From: an uncultured Bacteroidota bacterium
Lineage (GTDB): Bacteria; Bacteroidota; Bacteroidia; 2-12-FULL-35-15
DNA: 39,763 nucleotides
NCBI GenBank assembly: GCA_903919535.1
Contig: CAIXIP010000096.1
Location: 1 to 39,763, forward strand
Direction: 5' to 3'
Shown here: piece by piece, positions 23,385 to 32,465 of the stretch
Layout: each line of letters begins with the position of its first letter
Position numbering within the stretch: the stretch's first letter is position 1
Notes under the pieces: generated by a model
Told to the model about the DNA's origin: nothing
Databases searched by the model: none
Seen by the model: only the letters and a program-made list of their open reading frames with translations
Made by a program: the position numbers and the translations under genes

Positions 23385-25043
23385 ATGTTTAAACCAAAAT
23401 TATTTACTACTCTAAAAGGGTATACGCGAGAACAATTTATTAAAGACATTACTGCCGGAATCATTGTTGGAATAATAGCATTACCACTCGCAATTGCATT
23501 TGCCATTGCCTCAGGGGTGTCACCCGAAAAAGGTCTTTTTACCGCAATTATCGGAGGGTTCATCATTTCTGCTTTTGGAGGAAGTCGTGTGCAGATAGGT
23601 GGCCCAACAGGAGCTTTCATTGTTATAGTGTATGGTATCGTTCAAACCTATGGTATAGAAGGCTTAACCATTGCAACTTTTATGGCGGGAATTATCATTA
23701 TGATAATGGGTTTTGCCAGATTAGGCTCTGTAATAAAATTTATCCCTCATTCACTTATTGTTGGTTTTACAAGTGGAATAGCTCTAATAATTTTTTCTTC
23801 TCAGGTCAAAGATTTTTTAGGTTTACAAATGGGAAATGTCCCTTCCGATTTTCTTGAAAAATGGAAAGTTTATTTTGAAAATAGCAGCTCATTGAATATT
23901 TATGCCCTTTGTATTGCTGCCGGAACATTATTCATCTCAGTATATTTCACAAAAATCACAAGAGTGATTCCAGGGTCTTTAGTTGCAATCATAGGATCAA
24001 CAATTTTAGTTCAATATTTTCATTTTCCTGTTGAAACGATTGGTAGCAAGTTTGGTGTAATAGCATCTTCATTGCCTTCTCCTTCATTCAATATACCTAA
24101 CTGGACTACTATCAAGTTATTAATGTTACCTGCTTTTACCATCGCTTTATTAGGAAGTATTGAATCGTTGTTATCAGCAGTTGTTGCTGATGGAATGATT
24201 GGAGGAAATCATCGTTCGAATACCGAATTAATTGCTCAGGGTATGGCAAATATATTTTCATCAATTTTTGGTGGAATACCTGCAACAGGTGCAATTGCGC
24301 GAACAGCAACTAATATTAAAAATGGAGGTCGAACTCCTATTGCAGGTATAGTTCATGCTATCACACTTTTAATCATTATGTTATTTGTTGGAAAATGGGC
24401 AACATTGATTCCGCTTTCCTGTCTTGCCGGAATATTGGTTTTAGTTGCTTACAACATGAGCGAATGGAAGTCGTTTGTTGCTTTAACAAAGGGGCCTAGA
24501 AGCGACATTGCTGTTTTACTGATCACATTTTTTTTAACAGTTTTAGTTGACCTTACAGTAGCGATTGAAATAGGAATGGTACTCGCAGCATTTTTATTTA
24601 TGCGAAGGATGACACAAATAAGCAATGTTAATGTTATCACAAGTGAAATAAATGATGAACTCGAAAAAGATGATCCAAAGGCGATAAACAAATACCATGT
24701 TCCAAAAGGAGTTGAAATTTTTGAAATTAATGGGCCATTCTTTTTTGGCGCGGCATATAAGTTCAAAGATTCTATGCGTTTTATGGAAACGGCACCGAAA
24801 ATCCTGATAATTCGTATGCGTCACGTTCCGGTAATTGATGCTACAGGAATACACACATTGGAGGAAGTTTTCAAACAAACAAAAACGCAAGGAACTCAAA
24901 TGATATTATCAGGTGTTCAGCCTGAAGTTTATAAAGAGCTAGAGCACTGTGGTTTTATGAAAGAATTTGGACAGAAGAACATATTAAGTAATATTGAAGA
25001 GGCGTTGGAAAGAACTAATGAACTTTTAGAAAATAAAAATTAA
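23385..25043 (+). CDS. SulP family anion transporter with C-terminal STAS domain
   Basis: 552 aa. A membrane domain of about 12-14 helices opens with [20 protein letters not shown] and includes [18 protein letters not shown] (the SulP substrate-site region) and [18 protein letters not shown] cytosolic STAS domain covers roughly residues 435-545 ([18 protein letters not shown], then [20 protein letters not shown]). SulP proteins carry sulfate, bicarbonate or dicarboxylates; the substrate is not determinable here. The upstream phosphatase is close enough (39 bases) to be co-transcribed. Its 3' end abuts an A/T tandem repeat shared with the convergent patatin gene. Confidence 0.93.
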   Translation: MFKPKLFTTLKGYTREQFIKDITAGIIVGIIALPLAIAFAIASGVSPEKGLFTAIIGGFIISAFGGSRVQIGGPTGAFIVIVYGIVQTYGIEGLTIATFMAGIIIMIMGFARLGSVIKFIPHSLIVGFTSGIALIIFSSQVKDFLGLQMGNVPSDFLEKWKVYFENSSSLNIYALCIAAGTLFISVYFTKITRVIPGSLVAIIGSTILVQYFHFPVETIGSKFGVIASSLPSPSFNIPNWTTIKLLMLPAFTIALLGSIESLLSAVVADGMIGGNHRSNTELIAQGMANIFSSIFGGIPATGAIARTATNIKNGGRTPIAGIVHAITLLIIMLFVGKWATLIPLSCLAGILVLVAYNMSEWKSFVALTKGPRSDIAVLLITFFLTVLVDLTVAIEIGMVLAAFLFMRRMTQISNVNVITSEINDELEKDDPKAINKYHVPKGVEIFEINGPFFFGAAYKFKDSMRFMETAPKILIIRMRHVPVIDATGIHTLEEVFKQTKTQGTQMILSGVQPEVYKELEHCGFMKEFGQKNILSNIEEALERTNELLENKN

Positions 25044-25044
25044 A

Positions 25045-25074
25045 TTTTATTTATTTTTATTTATTTTTATTTAT
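25045..25074. repeat. Three copies of a 10-bp A/T repeat
   Basis: Three perfect copies of TTTTATTTAT lie between the SulP stop and the patatin 3' end and include the patatin stop codon (25067-25069). Confidence 0.8.
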
Positions 25075-26104
25075 CCTCCGCACTTTTAACTAAATAATCT
25101 GCTATAAACTCCAGCTTATCATCATTCTTTTCAGCAGCAACAATTCCTGCTTCTTTCAACGCTTGCATATTTTCATCTGATGCATTATCCATTTCAGGAA
25201 CAGCTTCGCCTAACTCCGGATTGATCCGAATATAATTATCACTACAATCTATTGCATCAAAAATTTGTCTTAATTGATAATCGATTGTATCTGTTGCTCC
25301 AGACATCATAATATCTAAGACCGGCTGTATCCATCCCAATGAACCCCAACCTTTTGCTTTTTCATAATCATAGGATCGTTTTTGGGAACCTGTTCCAATA
25401 GAAACAATGAACATATCCATTGCTGTTACATTTTTAGCTCCATTCTCTCGTTTAAATTGTTGGCGAGCTTCTGCATAAGCACATAAAGTAGGATTGTTTG
25501 CAAAAACACCTCCATCAACTAATGGGTATGATACACCAGAAAAAGAATGCGCCCGGGCTGGTTCAAAATAAGTTGGTGCTGCAGAGGTCGCTCTTGCAAC
25601 ATCACTTATCAGATAATCATAAGAAGGTTTTTCTTTTGCATCATGCTGAGTAAAAAAATGAGCAGAACGGGTGAAAATATTATAGGATGGAATAATACAT
25701 GGACGCAACAATTGACTTAATTTTTTTTCTTTGAAGTATTTTTTCAATAAATTTTCTAATGATTCAACCGAATACATTTCATCTGTCAAGCCACCAAGTG
25801 AAAATAATTTATGGCGAATATCATCAACAAAAATATTATTTCCATTTTCTAAATATAAATTAACAGCCTCTTGAGCCGAAAACTGCGGACGGCCAGGATT
25901 ATTTTCATCCGGGCATAAGTATAAACAAGTCAAAATTCCACCTGTACTTGTTCCTGCAATCATATCAAAATAATCAGCAATTCTTGCATTTGGATTTTTT
26001 GATTTTTTTTGCAATTTATTTTCTAATGCAACAACAACTTGCCCGGGCAAAATGCCCCGTATTCCACCACCATCGATTGATAATATGCGAACTAACTTAG
26101 CCAT
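25067..26104 (-). CDS. Patatin-like phospholipase
   Basis: 345 aa. The oxyanion-hole motif DGGGIRG is at residues 11-17, the nucleophile elbow GTSTG carries Ser53, and the Asp of the dyad is Asp197 in LVDGGVFANNP. All active-site parts are intact, so it should be an active acyl hydrolase of lipids. There is no signal peptide, so it is probably cytosolic. Related patatins serve as CBASS effectors (CapV), but no cyclase, Cap2/Cap3 or other defence gene is adjacent, so a general lipase is more likely. A palindrome lies in its upstream region (26122-26145). Confidence 0.9.
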   Translation of the reverse strand: MAKLVRILSIDGGGIRGILPGQVVVALENKLQKKSKNPNARIADYFDMIAGTSTGGILTCLYLCPDENNPGRPQFSAQEAVNLYLENGNNIFVDDIRHKLFSLGGLTDEMYSVESLENLLKKYFKEKKLSQLLRPCIIPSYNIFTRSAHFFTQHDAKEKPSYDYLISDVARATSAAPTYFEPARAHSFSGVSYPLVDGGVFANNPTLCAYAEARQQFKRENGAKNVTAMDMFIVSIGTGSQKRSYDYEKAKGWGSLGWIQPVLDIMMSGATDTIDYQLRQIFDAIDCSDNYIRINPELGEAVPEMDNASDENMQALKEAGIVAAEKNDDKLEFIADYLVKSAEDK

Positions 26105-26121
26105 AAAAAATCTATTTAAAA

Positions 26122-26145
26122 TACATTTAAATAATAGTAAATGTA
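26122..26145. promoter_or_regulatory. Perfect 8-bp inverted repeat upstream of the patatin gene
   Basis: TACATTTA and TAAATGTA are exact reverse complements separated by 8 bases, in the 74-bp gap between the symporter stop and the patatin start. The distal arm, read on the minus strand, is TACATTTA, one base off TAnnTTTG and correctly placed to be a -7 element. The repeat could therefore be an operator or simply promoter sequence. Confidence 0.45.
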
Positions 26146-26178
26146 GTGCTTTTCCGTATTCTACAACAAATTCTAATA

Positions 26179-27648
26179 TTAATTATTTTTTTTAGAAATA
26201 GCCCAAAGGCCTATAAATGTTATTAAGCCATTTACAAACAACATTTCAAATCCAAACTTATAGCCACCTAAAAGTTGTTGAGAAAATTCATTTAAAACAA
26301 TGCAAATAATAGGTGATACAATGCAAATTACAGGAACTAATTTATCACGAACTTGTTTTTTTGTCATTAAACCAAAAGAATACAAACCCAACAATGGACC
26401 ATATGTATAACCTGCCCAAGTAAATAAATTATTTACAACAGCATCATTGTTTACCAATTTAAAAATCACAATTACTGTGAGCAATAAAAAGGCAAAGCCT
26501 ATATGAACAGCATATCTGACCTTAGTCTTTTCTGCTTCGGTTTTATTTTGCATTTCCTTTAACCCTAAAAAATCAATACAAAAAACACTTGTCAATGCAG
26601 TTAAAGCTCCATCAGCACTAGGATAAGCAGCAGAAATTAAGCCTATTATGAAAAACACAGCAGAAAATGGCCCGAGGTAATTCAATGCTATAGTTGGAAA
26701 AACATTATCTGAAATTATTTTTCCTTTTGCGTCAATCATTAAGGGAATACTCGATTCGTTCGCATAAATGTAAAGTAAAGCCCCTAAGATTAAAAACAGA
26801 ATATTTACAAAAAGTAAAACAAAACTAAATGTGAGCACATTTTTTTTTGCTTCTCCAACATTTTTACAACTGATATTTTTTTGCATCATCTCCTGGTCAA
26901 GACCTGTCATCGCAATAGCAATAAACATTCCACCGAAAAATTGTTTAGGAAAAAACGACTTCAATTTCCAGTCAGAAAAAATCACTTGCGAGTATTGACT
27001 GTTTGCAATTTTATCATACAGATCACCGACATTCAAATTCAATTGGTTCATAATAAATATCACAGACATTATCACAGAAAGCAACATAAACGTAGTTTGC
27101 AGGGTATCTGTATATACAATCGTTTTAACACCTCCCTGATAAGTATATAATAGAATTAAAGCTATAAATATGGCAACAGTTACAAAAAATGGAACACCTA
27201 AGTCGTCAAAAACAAATGTTTGTAAAACATTTACAACAATATAAAGTCGAAATGCTGCTCCAATCGTGCGGGATAAAATAAAAAACAATGCACCGGTTTT
27301 ATAAGAATAATTTCCAAAACGCTGATGTAAATATGTATAAATTGAAGTAAGATTGAGGCGGTAGTATAATGGTAAAAGGACGAATGCAATTACAAAATAT
27401 CCAATTAAATATCCCAACACAACTTGCAAATAACCAAATTGGGCTAAACCTACCGCTCCAGGCACCGATATAAAAGTTACACCAGACAAGGAGGCACCAA
27501 TCATTCCATAGGCCACCAAATACCATTTTGAAGATCGGTTCCCAACAAAAAAACTTTCATTATTCGCACCACGAGAAGTAAACCAAGTTACTGCAAATAA
27601 TAGTATTGAATAAGAAATTACGCAAATAAGAATTAAATTTGAGGACAT
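26179..27648 (-). CDS. Sodium:solute symporter (SSS family)
   Basis: 489 aa, about 13 transmembrane helices. Family landmarks include FFVGNRSSKWYLVAYGMIGA and SLSGVTFISVPG near the N-terminus, RTIGAAFRLY at about 115-124, YTDTLQTTFML at about 180, and GLISAAYPSADGALTALTS at about 330-348. These proteins import a solute with Na+; members carry sugars, proline, pantothenate or sialic acid, and the substrate here cannot be named. It is divergent from the secreted gene at 27753 and followed by the patatin gene 74 bases downstream. Confidence 0.92.
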   Translation of the reverse strand: MSSNLILICVISYSILLFAVTWFTSRGANNESFFVGNRSSKWYLVAYGMIGASLSGVTFISVPGAVGLAQFGYLQVVLGYLIGYFVIAFVLLPLYYRLNLTSIYTYLHQRFGNYSYKTGALFFILSRTIGAAFRLYIVVNVLQTFVFDDLGVPFFVTVAIFIALILLYTYQGGVKTIVYTDTLQTTFMLLSVIMSVIFIMNQLNLNVGDLYDKIANSQYSQVIFSDWKLKSFFPKQFFGGMFIAIAMTGLDQEMMQKNISCKNVGEAKKNVLTFSFVLLFVNILFLILGALLYIYANESSIPLMIDAKGKIISDNVFPTIALNYLGPFSAVFFIIGLISAAYPSADGALTALTSVFCIDFLGLKEMQNKTEAEKTKVRYAVHIGFAFLLLTVIVIFKLVNNDAVVNNLFTWAGYTYGPLLGLYSFGLMTKKQVRDKLVPVICIVSPIICIVLNEFSQQLLGGYKFGFEMLFVNGLITFIGLWAISKKNN

Positions 27649-27752
27649 TTTTTTGAATTGAGTTTAAAAGATATCCAAAATAAATCAATTAAACAGATAG
27701 ATTCACTTCAAGCAATTTTAGTATATTAACAAAGTTTTTCACATTTTTAAGA

Positions 27753-28505
27753 ATGATGACACATAAACGTTTATCAATTTATTCAATTACATTACTTATT
27801 GTAATAATATTTCCTTTTTTGATAAGTGCTTTCAAAAGTGAAAAAATTAGCGGTAATGATTTAAAAATTGAGAATAAAAAAACAAAATCAGGATACAGCT
27901 ATACCATCTTTTATAAAAACAATCTTAAACTAGATGTTTCTTTAGCCCGGCCCGAAAAAACAGACAACAACATTCTGTTATGCGTAGCAGGAGCATTTAC
28001 TGATTTGAAAAACTATATGGTTGACGGACTTTACATTGAAAAGGGGAAAGTGTCAAATAAAAACATGATAAATCTTACACTCGGTGGAGCAATAAAAATT
28101 ATTGATGACGATTGTCAAATATTTCCAACCGACAAAGGAAAACTGTTAACAGATTCTTTAATTAATTTTGTGGCAACTAAAAAGGGTTCTTTATTTCAAC
28201 AAATTCAAATGATTGAAAAAGGATCAGGAGCAAAGTATAAAGATGTAAAATTGTTTCAACGTAGAGCAATCGTAAAATTCAAAAATAATATAACTGCAAT
28301 AGTCGAATCTTATGAAAACATTACGCTTTCAGTATTCACATCAGACCTTTTAGAACTTGGGGCGTATGATGCGCTATACACAGATATGGGCGCTTGGGAC
28401 GAAGGTTGGTATAGAAATCCAACAGACAATAAAATCATCACAATTGGAAGAATGAAAACTCAAACAGACAAGCAGTGTAACTGGGTTATATTTAAAGTAA
28501 AGTAA
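27753..28505 (+). CDS. Secreted protein, possibly phosphodiester-glycosidase-like
   Basis: 250 aa. An N-terminal hydrophobic segment (about residues 8-26) looks like a signal peptide or anchor. The rest contains LLCVAGAFTDLKNYMVDGLYI, LTLGGAIKIIDD, FQRRAIVKF, and a late LLELGAYDALYTDMGAWDEGWYR stretch. The last pattern is loosely like the NAGPA (phosphodiester glycosidase, DUF2233) fold, which has a similar strand, helix and acidic-loop order, but this is a remote similarity that I cannot confirm. It ends 16 bases before asnB and may be co-transcribed with the polysaccharide locus. Two adjacent ATG codons at 27753 are equally possible starts. Confidence 0.6.
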   Translation: MMTHKRLSIYSITLLIVIIFPFLISAFKSEKISGNDLKIENKKTKSGYSYTIFYKNNLKLDVSLARPEKTDNNILLCVAGAFTDLKNYMVDGLYIEKGKVSNKNMINLTLGGAIKIIDDDCQIFPTDKGKLLTDSLINFVATKKGSLFQQIQMIEKGSGAKYKDVKLFQRRAIVKFKNNITAIVESYENITLSVFTSDLLELGAYDALYTDMGAWDEGWYRNPTDNKIITIGRMKTQTDKQCNWVIFKVK

Positions 28506-28521
28506 TATTTATTTATAGTTT

Positions 28522-30420
28522 ATGTGCGGCATTACCGGAATTTTATCCTTTAACGAAAACGGCAAAAAATATTTACATAAGATAAATGTCGCAACTCATT
28601 CTTTGCAAAAACGAGGACCTGACGGAGAAGGATTTTATGAACATAATAATTGCGTCCTTGGTCATCGAAGACTATCTATTATTGACACAAGCGAATTAGC
28701 CACACAACCTTTTACCGACAGTTCAGGAAGATACACTATAGCTTTTAATGGCGAAATTTTTAATTATCAAGAACTTCGTAAACAACTTGAAACCAAAGGA
28801 ATTAAATTTAAATCGCAAAGTGATACAGAAGTATTGCTTTATTTATTCTTAAACGAAAAAGAAAATTGTTTAGAGAAACTTGATGGTGAATTTGCATTTG
28901 CTATTTATGACAAGGTAAATGAAGAACTATTTTTAGCTCGTGACCGATTTGGAATCAAGCCTTTATATTTCTATAAAGATGAGGAACGATTTGTTTTTGC
29001 ATCAGAAATGAAAGCTTTGATCGCATTTGATATCCCTAAAGAAATTGACAAAACTTCGTTACAAACATATTTACATTTAAATTACATTCCTGCCCCCTAC
29101 TCTATTTTCAAAAATGTGTTAAAGTTGGATGCCGGAAATTATATGGTTATCAAAAAGAATGGGAAAACAGCAAAATTCGCTTATTACTCCTTACCTGATT
29201 TAACCCAAACTCCTGTTTTTACTAATTATGAAAAAGCGCAACAAGAATTAAAATCATTGCTTGAAAAATCAGTTCAAAAAAGAATGATTGCAGATGTTCC
29301 TCTGGGAACATTTTTAAGCGGAGGTATTGATTCTTCTATCATTACGGCAATTGCAGCTCAACACACAAAACACTTAAATACATTTTCAATCGGTTATAAA
29401 GATGAACCAATTTTTGATGAAACATATTATGCTCAATTAGTAGCAAAAAAACACAAAACAAATCATACTGTTTTTCAATTAAGCAATGATGATCTATTTG
29501 CCAATCTTCATCAAGTACTTGATTATATTGATGAGCCATTTGCTGATTCATCAGCTCTAGCGGTAAACATTTTGAGCATGCACACACGCAAACACGTTAC
29601 AGTTGCGCTATCTGGTGATGGTGCGGATGAAATTTTTGCCGGCTATAACAAACATGCTGCGGAATTAAAAGCACGAAAAGGAGGATTTAAGGCTCAACTA
29701 GTTAAATCTTCTCACACAATCTTAAAACATTTACCAAAATCAAGAAATAGTAAAACCGGAAATAAGATCCGACAGTTAGAAAAATTTGCTGAAGGAATGA
29801 AATTAAGTGAGCAAGAGCGGTATTGGCAATGGGCAAAATGGTCTGGCTTTAAGGCTAATGAAGTTTTTACGAAAGAATTTGCACTGAATTCAAAAGCATT
29901 ATCTGAGTTTGAGAAACGAAAAAATGAGATTTTAAAAAATCTAAATATCGATTACAATTCTGTATTATTGACTGATGTACAATTAGTTTTGGAAAACGAT
30001 ATGTTAGTTAAGGTTGACAGAATGACTATGAGTCAAAGCCTTGAAGTTCGTGTTCCGTTTTTAGATCATAAAATTGTTGATTTTGCATTTTCTTTACCTG
30101 TAAATTTTAAAATTGACAGCACGAATCGTAAAAAAATATTAAAAGACGCATTCAAGGATATGTTGCCTGAAGAACTTTATCACAGATGCAAAAAAGGATT
30201 TGAAGTTCCATTGTTGCAATGGTTTAAAACAGATCTAAAGTCTATGATTACCGAAGACCTTTTAAGTGATAATTTTATACTTCAACAAAATATTTTTAGT
30301 TTAGACTCAATAAAACAATTGAAATCTGAATTATTCTCCAAAAACCCGAATGAGGCCGTTGCCAAAGTTTGGGCTTTAATTGTTTTTCAGTATTGGTGGA
30401 AAAAATATTTCAATGCATAA
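28522..30420 (+). CDS. asnB: Asparagine synthetase (glutamine-hydrolysing)
   Basis: 632 aa. The class II glutaminase domain starts with the nucleophile Cys2 (MCGITGIL) and includes GHRRLSIID and AFNGEIFNY. The synthetase domain has the ATP pyrophosphatase loop FLSGGIDSS near residue 265, ALSGDGADEIFAGY, and SLEVRVPFLD. It can form asparagine from aspartate and glutamine. In polysaccharide loci similar AsnB paralogues sometimes amidate sugar acids. Its tight coupling (6 bases) to the glycosyltransferase gene makes such a role possible, though not shown. Confidence 0.92.
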   Translation: MCGITGILSFNENGKKYLHKINVATHSLQKRGPDGEGFYEHNNCVLGHRRLSIIDTSELATQPFTDSSGRYTIAFNGEIFNYQELRKQLETKGIKFKSQSDTEVLLYLFLNEKENCLEKLDGEFAFAIYDKVNEELFLARDRFGIKPLYFYKDEERFVFASEMKALIAFDIPKEIDKTSLQTYLHLNYIPAPYSIFKNVLKLDAGNYMVIKKNGKTAKFAYYSLPDLTQTPVFTNYEKAQQELKSLLEKSVQKRMIADVPLGTFLSGGIDSSIITAIAAQHTKHLNTFSIGYKDEPIFDETYYAQLVAKKHKTNHTVFQLSNDDLFANLHQVLDYIDEPFADSSALAVNILSMHTRKHVTVALSGDGADEIFAGYNKHAAELKARKGGFKAQLVKSSHTILKHLPKSRNSKTGNKIRQLEKFAEGMKLSEQERYWQWAKWSGFKANEVFTKEFALNSKALSEFEKRKNEILKNLNIDYNSVLLTDVQLVLENDMLVKVDRMTMSQSLEVRVPFLDHKIVDFAFSLPVNFKIDSTNRKKILKDAFKDMLPEELYHRCKKGFEVPLLQWFKTDLKSMITEDLLSDNFILQQNIFSLDSIKQLKSELFSKNPNEAVAKVWALIVFQYWWKKYFNA

Positions 30421-30426
30421 ACATTT

Positions 30427-31614
30427 ATGACAAAAGTATTACGCATAATAAATCGTTTCAATTTAGGTGGTCCAACCTATAATGTTGCGTATTTAAGTAA
30501 ATATATTTCTCCTGAATTCGAAACTCTTTTAGTTGGCGGTGCAAAGGACGAATCTGAAGAAAGTTCTGATTTCATTGTTGAGAACCTTGGACTGAAACCT
30601 ATCATTGTGGAAGAAATGATGCGTGAAATTAATTTAAAAAATGATTATGCAGCCTACAATAAAATCAAGAAAATAATTCAAGAGTTTAAGCCTGACATTG
30701 TTCACACGCATGCTTCAAAAGCAGGAACATTAGGCCGGTTAGCAGCTGTTGCTTGCAATGTACCTATAATAGTGCACACTTTTCATGGACATGTTTTCCA
30801 TTCCTATTTTGGAAAATTAAAAACAACATTTTATAAAAACATCGAACGTTATTTAGCAAAAAAATCAACAGCAATTATTGCGATTAGCGAAAAGCAAAAA
30901 CAAGAATTGGTTGAAATTCATAAAATTTGTAATGCGCAAAAAGTTCATATAATCCCTTTAGGATTCGATTTGTCGAAGTTTCAGGAAAACCAGGAAGAAA
31001 AAAGAAAAAACTTTCGTTCAAAATATAATTTGGAAGATGACGAAATTGCAATTTCAATTATTGGCAGATTAGTTCCCGTTAAAAATCATACATTATTTTT
31101 AGAAGGATTAAAAATTGTATCAGAAAAAACATCAAAAAAAATTCGAGCTTTTATTATTGGCAATGGAGAATCAAGAATGGAAATAGAAGCAAAAGCGAAA
31201 GCGTTAAATATTCCATTTATTGACGGGACAAAAACAAAGGAAAAGGCGCTCTTGACATTTACCTCCTGGATAAAGGAAATTGATATCGCATTAGCAGGAA
31301 GTGATATCATCACCCTCACATCATTCAATGAAGGAACACCTGTTAGTTTGATCGAAGCTCAAGCCGCAAATAAACCAATTGTCACTACAAATGTGGGCGG
31401 AATTGAAAATGTAGTTATTCCGAATGAAACCGCTCTTTTATGCCCCAATAATGATTTATCTGAATTTAGCAATCAATTATTAAAAATTGTCGAAAATGCT
31501 GATTTGCGATCAAAAATGGCACAAAAAGGATGGATGCATGTTCGAGAAAAATTTCACTATACACGACTAGTGAGCGATATGGAAAATCTATATATCCAAC
31601 TACTCAAAAAATAG
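30427..31614 (+). CDS. GT4-family glycosyltransferase
   Basis: 395 aa, GT-B fold. The N-terminal FNLGGPTYNVAYLSKYI is typical of GT4 enzymes, followed by DIVHTHASKAGTLGRLAA. The C-terminal half has IGRLVPVKNH and the nucleotide-sugar-binding EGTPVSLIE, an EX7E motif. It transfers an activated sugar to a growing glycan at the cytoplasmic face of the membrane; donor and linkage cannot be predicted. It follows asnB by 6 bases and precedes the Wza-like gene, which has its own promoter element. Confidence 0.9.
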   Translation: MTKVLRIINRFNLGGPTYNVAYLSKYISPEFETLLVGGAKDESEESSDFIVENLGLKPIIVEEMMREINLKNDYAAYNKIKKIIQEFKPDIVHTHASKAGTLGRLAAVACNVPIIVHTFHGHVFHSYFGKLKTTFYKNIERYLAKKSTAIIAISEKQKQELVEIHKICNAQKVHIIPLGFDLSKFQENQEEKRKNFRSKYNLEDDEIAISIIGRLVPVKNHTLFLEGLKIVSEKTSKKIRAFIIGNGESRMEIEAKAKALNIPFIDGTKTKEKALLTFTSWIKEIDIALAGSDIITLTSFNEGTPVSLIEAQAANKPIVTTNVGGIENVVIPNETALLCPNNDLSEFSNQLLKIVENADLRSKMAQKGWMHVREKFHYTRLVSDMENLYIQLLKK

Positions 31615-31652
31615 CAGAATCATAAATTTTATAAGCATTTCAGAATATTTTT

Positions 31653-31660
31653 TACCTTTG
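31653..31660 (+). promoter_or_regulatory. -7 element of the polysaccharide export genes
   Basis: TACCTTTG matches TAnnTTTG and ends 22 bases before the ATG at 31683. It would start transcription near 31666 and rules out the TTG at 31662 as a start for the export gene. No clear -33 TTG was found. Confidence 0.5.
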
Positions 31661-31682
31661 TTTGTTATCAACTAAAAATTTT

Positions 31683-32447
31683 ATGCGCAAACTGCTCTAT
31701 TTATTCGGATTACTTCTGTTTTTTTCCAGTTGTGGATGGCTTAATCCTAGTATCATGCTTAAGACAGGTAAGAATTACCAATATACCAAAACACCTGATA
31801 GTACAAGAGTTTTAGAATACAAAATATCTCCAAACGATATCCTCGAGTTTAATATCTATTCGAATGATGGATTCAAATTGATCGATTTAACATCGCTAAA
31901 TAGTGCAAACACGAGCTACAGAATGAGTTCGGATCTTAAATACCTTGTGGAATCTGATGGAAATGTGAAACTTCCAATTTTAGGAAGAAAAAAACTTAGC
32001 GGATTGACAATTCGTGAAGCTGAATTAATTTTAGAAGACGCTTACTCTGCTTTTTACGTAAAACCCTTTGTATTGATGACTATTACCAATAAAAGGGTTA
32101 TTGTTTTCCCTGGAAATCCTGGTGATGCGAAAACTATTCCGTTGATTTACAATAACACAACACTTTTAGAAGCTATTGCATTGGCTGGAGGAATTACCGA
32201 AGATGGAAAAGCAAAACAAGTTAAACTTATTAGACAAAATAAAGACAAATACGATGTTTTCTTAATAGATCTTTCCAAAATTGAAGGATTAAATCAAGCA
32301 AATATGGTATTACAGGCAAATGACATTATTTATGTTGAACCAAGACGTAAATACAGTAGCAAATTTGTCGGAGAAATAGCTCCTCTCATTAGTATACTCA
32401 CAAGCGCATTTTTAGTGTTTACATACGTTAGTGTACTTAAAAAGTAA
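31683..32447 (+). CDS. Wza-like polysaccharide export lipoprotein
   Basis: 254 aa. A signal peptide ends in FFSSC with lipobox Cys17. Residues ~40-130 form the poly_export domain (YKISPNDILEFNIYS, then VESDGNVKLPILGRKKLSGLTIREAELIL). An SLBB-like beta-grasp unit follows (about 137-225, ending ANDIIYVEP). The C-terminus has a hydrophobic segment (LISILTSAFLVFTYVSVL). Wza-type proteins form the outer-membrane channel for capsule or EPS, and the Wzc-like kinase 18 bases downstream is its usual partner. Confidence 0.9.
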   Translation: MRKLLYLFGLLLFFSSCGWLNPSIMLKTGKNYQYTKTPDSTRVLEYKISPNDILEFNIYSNDGFKLIDLTSLNSANTSYRMSSDLKYLVESDGNVKLPILGRKKLSGLTIREAELILEDAYSAFYVKPFVLMTITNKRVIVFPGNPGDAKTIPLIYNNTTLLEAIALAGGITEDGKAKQVKLIRQNKDKYDVFLIDLSKIEGLNQANMVLQANDIIYVEPRRKYSSKFVGEIAPLISILTSAFLVFTYVSVLKK

Positions 32448-32465
32448 AATAAACAATTCGCAAAA

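Noticed and set aside
25067-26104. Patatin phospholipase as a CBASS effector
   Set aside because: No CD-NTase, Cap2/Cap3 or other defence gene lies nearby; neighbours are transporters.
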